From: a virus
Reading direction: 5' to 3' (one strand)
Virus record (IMG/VR): IMGVR_UViG_3300034030_000032
Location: 1-32,210 of that record
Length of the DNA: 32,210 nucleotides
Part shown: positions 20,710-27,532 of the stretch, one piece after another
Layout: each line of letters opens with the position of its first letter
How positions within the stretch are numbered: position 1 is the stretch's first letter
The notes under the pieces: model-generated
The model's input: only the letters and a program-made list of their open reading frames with translations
What the model was told of the DNA's origin: nothing
Database searches by the model: none
Made by a program: the position numbers and the translations under genes

Positions 20710-21255
20710 TTATTTTTGACCTGCGAACCGGATCACGTCTTTGATCGATCCGATCTTCTTTTCAGAAGCGTCGGAACGGTCGCTGAACTTCACCGGCTTG
20801 TCTGCGCCGCGATCAATCGCGGTCAGACGCTTCGTCAGTTCGACGTTCTGCTGGGACAGGAACTTCAGATGTTCGTCCTTCGCAGCGTCAAACGACTTCC
20901 CTTCCGAGAAATAAACAGCAGCCTTTTCAGCGCCGAACAATTCGACGAACTGCTTGAATTCACTTCGCGGATCGACCGGCTTCGACAGCGCCGACATCGC
21001 GACAGCGACAGGATCGGCTGATGCTTCAACAGCTTCAGCGACTTGTTCCATCACGGCTTCGACGGTCTGTTCAGTCTTCACGGCTTCGACAGCTTCGACG
21101 ACTTCAGTCGTCACGGCTTCCGCCTTCACTTCGTCAGTCACGGTCTGTTCGGCCTTCACGTCTGCTTCGACAGCTTCGACCTTCACGGCTTCAGCTTCCG
21201 CTTTCGTTTCGACAGCCTGCGATTCAATCGCGACCGGCTTCTGATCTTCATTCAT
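20710..21255 (-). CDS. possible nested scaffold protein (Nu3-like)
   Basis: Within the protease gene, an in-frame ATG at 21255 follows GGGGGC at a suitable distance, in a part that links the protease to the scaffold. The 181-residue product would start MNEDQKPVAIESQAV and hold only the Glu/Ala/Val-rich scaffold. Lambda makes its Nu3 scaffold this way from the C gene. The ribosome site is the evidence, and the rest is analogy. Confidence 0.5.
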   Translation of the reverse strand: MNEDQKPVAIESQAVETKAEAEAVKVEAVEADVKAEQTVTDEVKAEAVTTEVVEAVEAVKTEQTVEAVMEQVAEAVEASADPVAVAMSALSKPVDPRSEFKQFVELFGAEKAAVYFSEGKSFDAAKDEHLKFLSQQNVELTKRLTAIDRGADKPVKFSDRSDASEKKIGSIKDVIRFAGQK

Positions 21256-21858
21256 TGGAATTGCCCCCATACATGGACTCTTCGCGAATCGCACGAAGAA
21301 CCCCTTCCCCGAATTTTTGTTATCGACTTTCCGTTCGCTGAAGAATACTTCTGCCGACGTGTTCCGATCCTTCCCGAACTTCACAATCGCGACGGCCTTC
21401 AGCGACCATTCGCGAACGACGGTCACAGGACCAGCGATGTCGCGGCCGTTCACGTTCACGCTGAAGCCTTCAGGAACGAATTCCATCAGACAGTCTTCGT
21501 TGAACTGGATCGACGCTTCGAACGGAACGCCCGCCGTCATCTTCGTCACCAGTGCGGCTGTCTGTTCATCCGCGATCACAATCGCGCCCGAGCAGACCAG
21601 ATCACCGGATGACGTGTCGAATTTATTCAGCCAGCCGTTCGAATCAGACTGATCGTGTTCCCAGTCCAGCGGAATCTTCGCTTTGTGCGACATCCCGCTG
21701 AAGTCGTGAACGACGCGTCCCCAGCCTTTGATTTCGACAGCATCACCAGACCGCGCGATTAGCGTGACCTTCGCAGACTTCGCCCCTGCGCCGTTGCTGG
21801 TCAGCGATAGTTCAGCGGACATCATCAGGTCCGACGGATTAAGCAGCGCGTTTGTCAT
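20710..21858 (-). CDS. prohead protease with scaffold domain (gpC-like)
   Basis: The 382-residue protein joins a serine protease and a scaffold. The N-terminal 200 residues have the features of S78/ClpP-like prohead proteases: IKGWGRVVHDF, a likely catalytic His68 in LDWEHDQSD and Ser116 in GVPFEASIQF. From about residue 215 to 300 the sequence is repeated Glu/Ala/Val (AVKVEAVEADVKAEQTVTD), then a helical C-terminus (FKQFVELFGAEKAAVYFSEG). The ATG at 21858 is chosen because GGGGGA lies just before it, and it overlaps the portal stop by 20 bases; the frame is open to 21870. A second in-frame start inside it may give scaffold alone. Confidence 0.85.
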   Translation of the reverse strand: MTNALLNPSDLMMSAELSLTSNGAGAKSAKVTLIARSGDAVEIKGWGRVVHDFSGMSHKAKIPLDWEHDQSDSNGWLNKFDTSSGDLVCSGAIVIADEQTAALVTKMTAGVPFEASIQFNEDCLMEFVPEGFSVNVNGRDIAGPVTVVREWSLKAVAIVKFGKDRNTSAEVFFSERKVDNKNSGKGFFVRFAKSPCMGAIPMNEDQKPVAIESQAVETKAEAEAVKVEAVEADVKAEQTVTDEVKAEAVTTEVVEAVEAVKTEQTVEAVMEQVAEAVEASADPVAVAMSALSKPVDPRSEFKQFVELFGAEKAAVYFSEGKSFDAAKDEHLKFLSQQNVELTKRLTAIDRGADKPVKFSDRSDASEKKIGSIKDVIRFAGQK

Positions 21859-23341
21859 TCTTTCCCCCATTCGATTTCACAGTCTGTTCTTCCTGCGTCT
21901 GCTGTTCGATCAGATTGCTGACGACCTTCGCGTTCCCGCCGACAGGGAACGGAATCCCGAGTTCTTCACACTTCTTCTTCGCGTCTGCGATTTCCTGAAT
22001 GATCGTGTTCCAGTCCTGTCCAGATTCCTTCGCCAGACGCTGCGGACTGGTCAGAAGATTTTCCATCGCCATCGCGTTGGCGCTGACTTCCTTCAGCGGA
22101 TCGATCCACGGAAGCGGTGCCGCGATCCATTCGAACGAGATGTCATCCATCCCGAACGGTGTCCCGTCGTCGTGATTCGGAAGCGTCAGATGACCATCAG
22201 CGATGAACAGCTTCAGTCGCCAGACGGTCAGACCGTTCAGCAGTGCGATCAGGTTCTGTCGTTTGTGTTCGGCCGATTGTTCGTACATAAGCAGCGCCTG
22301 ACGTGCGCCGCTGTAGTTCGTGTGACTTTCGTCGAAGAACGAATAGGGAAGATCAGCAGCGCCTTTGATTGCGTTCGCTGTGACCGTGTTCCCGAACTGC
22401 TGGAATTCGACCGAAGGCGTCTTCGATTCCAGAAATTCCAGATCGTCTTCAGGATCGAGTTCGGCAAATTGCGGACCTTCGTTCAGATCGACGTTGTAGC
22501 TTCCAGCCGTGTCAGTCCCGTTGTCAGTAGCATCAGCATCACCAGCGACCGCCGCCCGTCTGTACTTCGCGAGAAACAGCGAAGCAGCTTTCATTTTGTT
22601 CAGCGCGTAGTCCTGCGCTTCGTACAGATCGACGAACGTGTTCATCGCTGACGACAAAGGCGACACGCCCCTGATCTGGTCATAGCGGTCGATGTAGGCG
22701 TGATGAAAAACGTTCCGAGCATCGACGACTTCCTTCAGTGCGAAGCCGCCTGATCCCTGTGCGCCGGTTCGTTCACACAGCGCGTAGCTGATCGCGCGTC
22801 CAGCGTCATCGACCTGAACGCCGTGAACGAAGTCTTCGACTTTGTAATCTGTCCCGTGTTCGGTGTTGTACTTCTTCAGGTCATTCGGTGTCCTGACGCG
22901 ATCAGCTTCGATGATCTGGATCGTCCCGTCGCTGATCTTCATCACGAAGCAGTCGCCTTCTAAGAAGGCTAATCCTTCGATCATCCGGACCATTCGCAGG
23001 AAGCCGAAGCGTCCAGACGCGTCACAGTTCAGCGGTCGCATCCACCACGTCATCAGCGCTTCGACCAGATTGTTCAGTTCTTCAGACTTCGAACGACACT
23101 GGAAGGAAAAGGCCGCGACATAATCCAGATGCTTCCTGACCATCCACGCAGCGACAGGACTGTTCCGTCGCAGGCTGCGCGCATTGCTGATCATCTGGTC
23201 ACGGTCCAGCGGCTGGAACAAACCGTCTTCCGCGCGTGTATCAATCGGCGTCGTTTGACGACGCTTGCGACCTGTCAGCGCGTGATAAGCCTTCGCTGCG
23301 CCAGCCAGAATATTCGTGACTGCTGATAGATTGTTCGACAC
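21839..23341 (-). CDS. portal protein, lambda gpB type
   Basis: The 500-residue protein fits the lambda-type portal family: RSLRRNSPVAAWMVRKHLDYVAAFSF near residue 55, LVEALMTWWMRPLNCDASGRF, LEGDCFVMKISDGTIQIIEADRVRTP, and VFHHAYIDRYDQIRGVSPLSSAMNT. It forms the twelve-part ring through which DNA enters and leaves the head. The start is GTG at 23341 behind GGGGGAATCT. It follows the gpW-like gene and overlaps the protease gene, exactly as in lambda. Confidence 0.93.
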   Translation of the reverse strand: MSNNLSAVTNILAGAAKAYHALTGRKRRQTTPIDTRAEDGLFQPLDRDQMISNARSLRRNSPVAAWMVRKHLDYVAAFSFQCRSKSEELNNLVEALMTWWMRPLNCDASGRFGFLRMVRMIEGLAFLEGDCFVMKISDGTIQIIEADRVRTPNDLKKYNTEHGTDYKVEDFVHGVQVDDAGRAISYALCERTGAQGSGGFALKEVVDARNVFHHAYIDRYDQIRGVSPLSSAMNTFVDLYEAQDYALNKMKAASLFLAKYRRAAVAGDADATDNGTDTAGSYNVDLNEGPQFAELDPEDDLEFLESKTPSVEFQQFGNTVTANAIKGAADLPYSFFDESHTNYSGARQALLMYEQSAEHKRQNLIALLNGLTVWRLKLFIADGHLTLPNHDDGTPFGMDDISFEWIAAPLPWIDPLKEVSANAMAMENLLTSPQRLAKESGQDWNTIIQEIADAKKKCEELGIPFPVGGNAKVVSNLIEQQTQEEQTVKSNGGKNDKRAA

Positions 23342-23365
23342 AGATTCCCCCGAACGTCGTCCGCG

Positions 23366-23572
23366 TTAGCAGATTCCGCCGCCCATGTTTAGACCTTTGA
23401 ACGGCTTCCGCTTCCCCGATTCCTTCGCGGCCTTCCGCTGCCAGTAGTCGAGTTCAGCCAATAGCTGCGCGCGATTGAACTGGATCGTCGTTCCGTCAGT
23501 GCTGACGGACTGGACGCCTGCGTTCTTCGACAGCGCTTCTTCGATCCGCGCGACTTGTTCCGATGCTTTCAT
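23366..23572 (-). CDS. gpW-like head-tail connector protein
   Basis: This 68-residue protein has the gpW pattern: an N-terminal helix (SEQVARIEEALSKNAGVQSV), a hairpin (STDGTTIQFNRAQL) and a second helix (LLAELDYWQRKAAKESGKRK). In lambda, gpW sits between terminase and portal genes, as here. It joins the portal to the tail. A GGGGGATAT site precedes the ATG at 23572. The Gly/Cys end (GLNMGGGIC) is unusual. Confidence 0.78.
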   Translation of the reverse strand: MKASEQVARIEEALSKNAGVQSVSTDGTTIQFNRAQLLAELDYWQRKAAKESGKRKPFKGLNMGGGIC

Positions 23573-23598
23573 ATATCCCCCTTCAGCGATTGTGCGAC

Positions 23599-23814
23599 CT
23601 AATCCTTCCAGTAAGTCGCGACGGATCGCTGACCACAGGAACAGGTGACAGGCTGCTTCGCGTAGCTGTTGAAGACACGACCGTTCGGCGCTGTCCCCCC
23701 GTAGCTGATCCAGTTCATCGCCAGCGTGTCAGCCGCGAGTTCGACCCCACAGGACGGACAGGTGTGATTCGTCCAGACTTCCGCGTTCGACTGCTGCTTC
23801 TTCGTTGTCTTCAT
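23599..23814 (-). CDS. small zinc-ribbon protein, 71 aa
   Basis: This 71-residue protein contains TCPSCGVELAAD and, after about 35 residues, VTCSCGQRSVATYWKD. The CPSC and CSC pairs would bind a zinc ion as a ribbon. It stands between terminase and gpW, a place where small accessory genes may sit, and its role is unknown; an aid to packaging or DNA binding is possible. GGGGGA precedes the ATG at 23814. Confidence 0.78.
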   Translation of the reverse strand: MKTTKKQQSNAEVWTNHTCPSCGVELAADTLAMNWISYGGTAPNGRVFNSYAKQPVTCSCGQRSVATYWKD

Positions 23815-23822
23815 CCGTCCCC

Positions 23823-25868
23823 CTAAAAACTTAGCTTCAGCTTCGGACGCCTTCGCTTCGGCTGATCCGCCGTAGGATGTCCGACGGCCGCGATCCCCTG
23901 TTCTGACGCTGCGACATAGCAGCCGATCACACAGTCCAGCCAGTGATTTTCCCTATTAGGCTTTACGCGCCAGACGTTCACAGTCCTTCCATTCGCTTCG
24001 ACTGGTGTCGCCGATTCGCTGGTCAGATGTTCGCTGAACATCTTGTGTCGCGCCCGATTCGCTGCTTCATTCGGATCAGCTTCGAACAGCGACAGATTCC
24101 CCTGTTCCCCTGCTGACATCATCAGCCGCTGCGCGATTAACGTCTTCCATGCGTTCGCGTCGAACAGAACGTGACCTTCGTCCCTGTTGAAGAGCCACGA
24201 CCAGCCGCGCCTTCCCCCGGCCTTCAGCATCCATTCGTCCAGCGGCTTTCGATCCGCCTGAAAACCGTATCCCTTCGACGCGAGCAGGATCGACCGATTC
24301 GGCGATTCACGGATGAACTGCTTCACGACATCATCGCGATAGCCTGCGTCGATCATCACGCGACTGATCCGAAGGCTGTCCCCGCCGTCGATCTGATAGT
24401 TCGTCCCTATTAGCTTCTTCGTCAGTTTGTCGAGTCCGTCATAAAGCTGACCTTCGAACGCAGCGCCCGGCTTCAGGTCAGCCAGCGTCGGCTTCACTTC
24501 GCGAAGGAAGAAATAGTTCCGAGCCTGTTCAGGATAGCAGCCATAATCGACGACGTGTGACGTGAAGTCTGGACCGAACGCGCCGACGGAATAGAACAGA
24601 ACTGATCCCTGAACGTCGATCATCGCCGTCAGCTTCGTCGCATAGCTGGGAACGATCAGTCGCTTCGTCGCGACCGTCTTCCCGATGACCTGATCAGGCG
24701 TGATCGCCAGAACCGAACCAGCATCCAGCGACAGCGGCTGATTCTGATATTCGGCCGCGAAGGTCGCTTCGTCCCTGAACTTCAGGTTCATCGCGTGCTG
24801 AATCGCTGACGCTTCGTCGCTGTTGAATCGAGCAGGCCACGAAGCTTCAGCGCCTTCGTCCAGTTCCTGCTGATGTTCCAGATAGAAGGCCGTTGCTGGT
24901 GTCAGACCTTCGCCCGTTCGCAGTCCCTGCGCGCGGATTTCTGAATACTGTTCCCATAGCTTCACGTTCGTCGGCATCGACTTCATCAGCCCGAACTTCA
25001 GACCTTGCCAGTCGGGACAGCGCTTCCGATCCAGAACGACATCAGCCAGATCGCCCCGCGCGATGACGGTCACAGGCATCACGCCTGCGATCTTCTGACC
25101 CGGACCAGACAGGCCAAGGATCGCGCCGTTCACAGTGTTCAGTCGGCGCTGGACCTGCATAGGCGAAGCAGCCGATTCGTCAGTCTGCGGATCGTCGATC
25201 ATCACAAAGTCAGGTCGAACGGTCGCGCCGTCAGACGGCCGCTGGATCATCATCCCGCGAACACGACCAGTGATCCCCGCGACCTTCACACAAGCGCCGC
25301 TGGACGCCGATCCCGTGACCGTCGGAAGGATCAGTTCCTTCTGTGTGATATGAATCTGCGTCCGTTCCCCGTCGAGCAGTTGACCAGCCTGACGGCTGAC
25401 GATCCCTTCCAGCTTCCTGATCGGGAAGCAGACTTCAGGGAAGTCTTCGTTCAGCAGGTCGTTTGATTCGAGACTGGAACGCAGATGATCCAGCAGATCG
25501 ACGGCTGCGTCTTCGGAAGCGCCGATCAGGACGACGAAGCGTCTGTGACCGTAGAGCAGCGCCCAGATCGCAGCAGCCAGCGTCAGCGACGTTTTCCCGC
25601 TTCCGCGCGGCATTGCCACAGCGAAGAGTCCCCCGCCTGTAATCGCCTGCTGGATGGTCTGGATGACAGCCAGATGATCGACTGACCAGACCAGATTGAA
25701 GACGGCTGGGAAGTAGGTTTCGCAGAAGTCGCGGAAGTCGAGCCGACAGCGATCCCGTCGAGCAGGATCGACGACGGCTGGAAGCGGACCGATGTCCCGA
25801 CCTTCCTTCGACTGTTCGCGAAGGATGTTCGCGACCTGCTGCTTCCGCTCTTCGTAGTTCTTCGCCAC
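23823..25868 (-). CDS. terminase large subunit, gpA type
   Basis: The 681-residue protein has an ATPase domain with Walker A MPRGSGKT at residues 86-93 and Walker B FVMIDDPQ at 221-228 (Asp-Asp instead of the usual Asp-Glu). The nuclease domain has Asp418 (AMIDVQG) and Asp507 (VMIDAGYRDD) as metal-binding candidates. The C-terminal NHWLDCVIGCYVAA matches the gpA family. It cuts and packs the DNA into the head. The start is GTG at 25868 behind GGGGGACT. A small subunit was not clearly identified; the 90-residue gene upstream is a candidate by position. Confidence 0.94.
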   Translation of the reverse strand: MAKNYEERKQQVANILREQSKEGRDIGPLPAVVDPARRDRCRLDFRDFCETYFPAVFNLVWSVDHLAVIQTIQQAITGGGLFAVAMPRGSGKTSLTLAAAIWALLYGHRRFVVLIGASEDAAVDLLDHLRSSLESNDLLNEDFPEVCFPIRKLEGIVSRQAGQLLDGERTQIHITQKELILPTVTGSASSGACVKVAGITGRVRGMMIQRPSDGATVRPDFVMIDDPQTDESAASPMQVQRRLNTVNGAILGLSGPGQKIAGVMPVTVIARGDLADVVLDRKRCPDWQGLKFGLMKSMPTNVKLWEQYSEIRAQGLRTGEGLTPATAFYLEHQQELDEGAEASWPARFNSDEASAIQHAMNLKFRDEATFAAEYQNQPLSLDAGSVLAITPDQVIGKTVATKRLIVPSYATKLTAMIDVQGSVLFYSVGAFGPDFTSHVVDYGCYPEQARNYFFLREVKPTLADLKPGAAFEGQLYDGLDKLTKKLIGTNYQIDGGDSLRISRVMIDAGYRDDVVKQFIRESPNRSILLASKGYGFQADRKPLDEWMLKAGGRRGWSWLFNRDEGHVLFDANAWKTLIAQRLMMSAGEQGNLSLFEADPNEAANRARHKMFSEHLTSESATPVEANGRTVNVWRVKPNRENHWLDCVIGCYVAASEQGIAAVGHPTADQPKRRRPKLKLSF

Positions 25869-25887
25869 AGTCCCCCGTGTCCCCTGA

Positions 25888-26160
25888 TCAGTCTTTCACG
25901 ACCAGCTTCCAGCCTTCTAAGGCGTCAGCGTTTTCTTCCATCATCGCCGTGATCTGATCAGCCATCGGTCGAACTTCACGCGCAATTCCGCCGATGCTGT
26001 CGCGTCTGCGACCTGCTGCGTCGAACAGCGTGACCGTGATCCAGTTCAGCCCCAGTTCCTTCTTCGTCCCCGCGATCAGCCCCAGTTCCTTCTTCGAAGG
26101 TGCGAACACGAATCTGATCATCGCTTCCTTCAGCCGTCGTTCGAATTCCAGACTGTTCAT
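25888..26160 (-). CDS. hypothetical protein before terminase, 90 aa
   Basis: This 90-residue protein lies just upstream of the terminase gene, where a small terminase subunit would be expected, but I see no helix-turn-helix. It begins MNSLEFERRLKEAMIRFVFA and holds a 10-residue duplication, KKELGLIAGTKKELGLNW. The rest is a beta strand (WITVTLFDAAG), a linker and a helix (MADQITAMMEENADALEGW). The ATG at 26160 is chosen because GGGGA lies upstream; the frame is open to 26220. The repeat appears in the DNA as two 21-base copies at 26046-26066 and 26076-26096. Confidence 0.72.
   Translation of the reverse strand: MNSLEFERRLKEAMIRFVFAPSKKELGLIAGTKKELGLNWITVTLFDAAGRRRDSIGGIAREVRPMADQITAMMEENADALEGWKLVVKD
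26046..26096. repeat. tandem 30-base duplication inside a gene
   Basis: TCAGCCCCAGTTCCTTCTTC is found at 26046 and again at 26076, 30 bases apart, so a 10-codon block has been partly duplicated in frame. It probably arose by slippage and codes for the two KKELGL units. Confidence 0.7.
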
Positions 26161-26391
26161 TCCCGAGTCCCCGCGATTGCTTGCTAAATTTGCGAGCCGA
26201 TTCGGCAGTTCCCTTTGCACGGGAAGTTTTTAACCGCTGGGAAGAACCTATCGGATCGGCCGATTCATCTTCAGCTTCTGACATTCACGTTCTGACACAG
26301 ATTCCAGCTTCGTCAGCAGCGGCCTTCCCGTTCGTTCTGCTGCGTCCTGCTGCTTCAGCCCGAGCTTCACAGCGTCCAGCTTCTGCGTTGC
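26161..26391 (-). other. gene-poor gap with one weak small frame
   Basis: I see no confident gene in these 231 bases. One frame from GTG 26370 to TAG 26248 would encode 40 residues, starting KLGLKQQDAAERTGRP, without a good ribosome site. The third copy of the interspersed 24-base repeat falls inside it. The stretch next to the 90-residue gene is AT-richer and holds no clear promoter. Confidence 0.4.
26322..26346. repeat. interspersed 24-base repeat, copy 3
   Basis: This copy lies almost 17 kb from the other two, in the gap upstream of the terminase gene, and has a single base change. It is the only link seen between this gap and the control region near 9400-9640. Confidence 0.68.
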
Positions 26392-26610
26392 TTAAACGGC
26401 TTTCAGTCGCGGACTGATCACGCCTTCGATCCCTGCTGCTTCCAACAGGTTCGCGAGCGCGTCGAATGCTGGACCTGCTTTGTCGGCGTCAGCGACAGTC
26501 AGGATGAATCGCGTGAACACTTCCGCCGATTCGGGATCGCGATCACGTTCGATTGTGATAGTCGAACCGATCAGCGATTCGTCGAGCAGCTTCAGTGTGT
26601 CAGTGTTCAT
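26392..26610 (-). CDS. hypothetical protein, 72 aa
   Basis: I do not recognise this 72-residue protein. It starts MNTDTLKLLDESLIGSTITIE, with strands (STITIERDRD; EVFTRFILTVADADK) and a C-terminal helix (FDALANLLEAAG) followed by GVISPRLKAV. GGGGA precedes the ATG at 26610. It lies between the microprotein and the gap before the terminase genes, so it could belong with either the virion genes or packaging. Confidence 0.7.
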   Translation of the reverse strand: MNTDTLKLLDESLIGSTITIERDRDPESAEVFTRFILTVADADKAGPAFDALANLLEAAGIEGVISPRLKAV

Positions 26611-26621
26611 TCGTTCCCCTT

Positions 26622-26675
26622 TTACGGATCGAAGATCGGTTCCAGATCAGGTTCGATGATGTCATCGTCATCCAT
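26622..26675 (-). CDS. acidic microprotein, 17 aa
   Basis: GGGGGACAG precedes an ATG at 26675, with a reading frame of only 17 codons: MDDDDIIEPDLEPIFDP. The ribosome site is as good as any in the window, and the 92-base gap between two virion-type genes otherwise lacks a use. The peptide is strongly acidic with hydrophobic II, L and IF positions, so it could bind a basic groove. Translation is likely from the site; function is unknown. Confidence 0.6.
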   Translation of the reverse strand: MDDDDIIEPDLEPIFDP

Positions 26676-26703
26676 CTGTCCCCCTTCGTCCGTGTGTGAT
26701 GAC

Positions 26704-27090
26704 TTAGGCTTCGATCACGCGATGTTCGAGCAGAACAGCGGCTGTGTCTGCGAGCGCGTAGATAGTGGCGGAAGGCTTCAGCCGTCCGACTGTGAATTCC
26801 CCCGGCATCAGTCGAATCATCCCGATGAAGTTCGATGATCCATCACGGACGCCGACATCGACGAAGTTCCCGTCTTCAGGTTCCAGATTGCGGAAGAAGA
26901 AGATTCCCTTCGACGTGATCCCCGAGTTCACAGCCAGTGCTGTTCCCCCTGCTGTCGTCGGGATCGACTGCGTGATCTTAGAATCCTGATCGCCCGCCAT
27001 TGTGATCTGAAAGCCGCTGACGCCGAAGCTGTCTTTCAGATAGCCCTTTTCATAGCGACCGCTGACCGTGATGCTGATTTCGTTAGCCAA
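26704..27090 (-). CDS. small virion-type protein of the MANEI family, 128 aa
   Basis: This 128-residue protein is a paralogue of the one at 9672-10037. It starts MANEISITVSGRYEKGYLKD and shares the central pattern of a strand with FFRNLEPEDGNFVDVGVRDG followed by GMIRLMPGEFTVGRL and a closing IYALADTAAVLLEHRVIEA. The start is TTG at 27090 behind GGGGGAAAC. It lies between the lysis-like block and packaging genes. A virion role, such as decoration, is possible but unproven. Confidence 0.78.
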   Translation of the reverse strand: MANEISITVSGRYEKGYLKDSFGVSGFQITMAGDQDSKITQSIPTTAGGTALAVNSGITSKGIFFFRNLEPEDGNFVDVGVRDGSSNFIGMIRLMPGEFTVGRLKPSATIYALADTAAVLLEHRVIEA

Positions 27091-27107
27091 GTTTCCCCCT
27101 TGCGCGC

Positions 27108-27503
27108 TTATTTTGCGTTGATGGTCCAGACCGCGACTTGTGTGTTCCCGCTGGTCAGTGTGATTGTGATCCGGACTTCATAGCTGACATCCCGAGTCGG
27201 GACAGCCATCGCATAGGCGAAGTTGTATCCCGTGCTGTCTTTCGTCCAGCGGCTGTCCGTCTGATAGGTGTCGAAGACGACATCGGCTTCGTCTGGTTCG
27301 CTGTAGGCTGATCCGTCCGTGATTTCCGTTCCCGTTGAATCGACAGGCGTCGGATCGGATGGATCGGTCATGTCGAGCAGATCGACACGGATCGAATCGA
27401 CATCAGCCTGAAGGATCGGATCGTCATCGACATCGACGACGCGCGCCATCAGGACGCCTGTGTTCCCAGCGATCCAGCAGATTGATTGATTGCAACAGGA
27501 CAT
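27108..27503 (-). CDS. beta-rich structural-type protein, 131 aa
   Basis: I do not recognise the family. The 131-residue protein starts MSCCNQSICWIAGNTGVLMA, has several Cys near the N-terminus, and then reads like an immunoglobulin-like beta sandwich: SIRVDLLDMTDPSDPTPVDS in the middle and YEVRITITLTSGNTQVAVWT as closing strands. It may attach to the tail or head. GGGGGA precedes the ATG at 27503. Confidence 0.72.
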   Translation of the reverse strand: MSCCNQSICWIAGNTGVLMARVVDVDDDPILQADVDSIRVDLLDMTDPSDPTPVDSTGTEITDGSAYSEPDEADVVFDTYQTDSRWTKDSTGYNFAYAMAVPTRDVSYEVRITITLTSGNTQVAVWTINAK

Positions 27504-27532
27504 ATAAACGATCCCCCTTCAGTGTCTTTCGA

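Noticed and set aside
20954-21612. Plus-strand repetitive frames opposite the scaffold
   Set aside because: The Ser/Thr/Ala-rich and Phe/His-rich sequences are the reverse reading of the Glu/Ala/Val scaffold repeats.
25976-26284. Minus-strand 102-codon frame overlapping the gene before terminase
   Set aside because: There is no ribosome site, and the sequence is a polar shadow of the 90-residue gene, which has GGGGA and plausible secondary structure.
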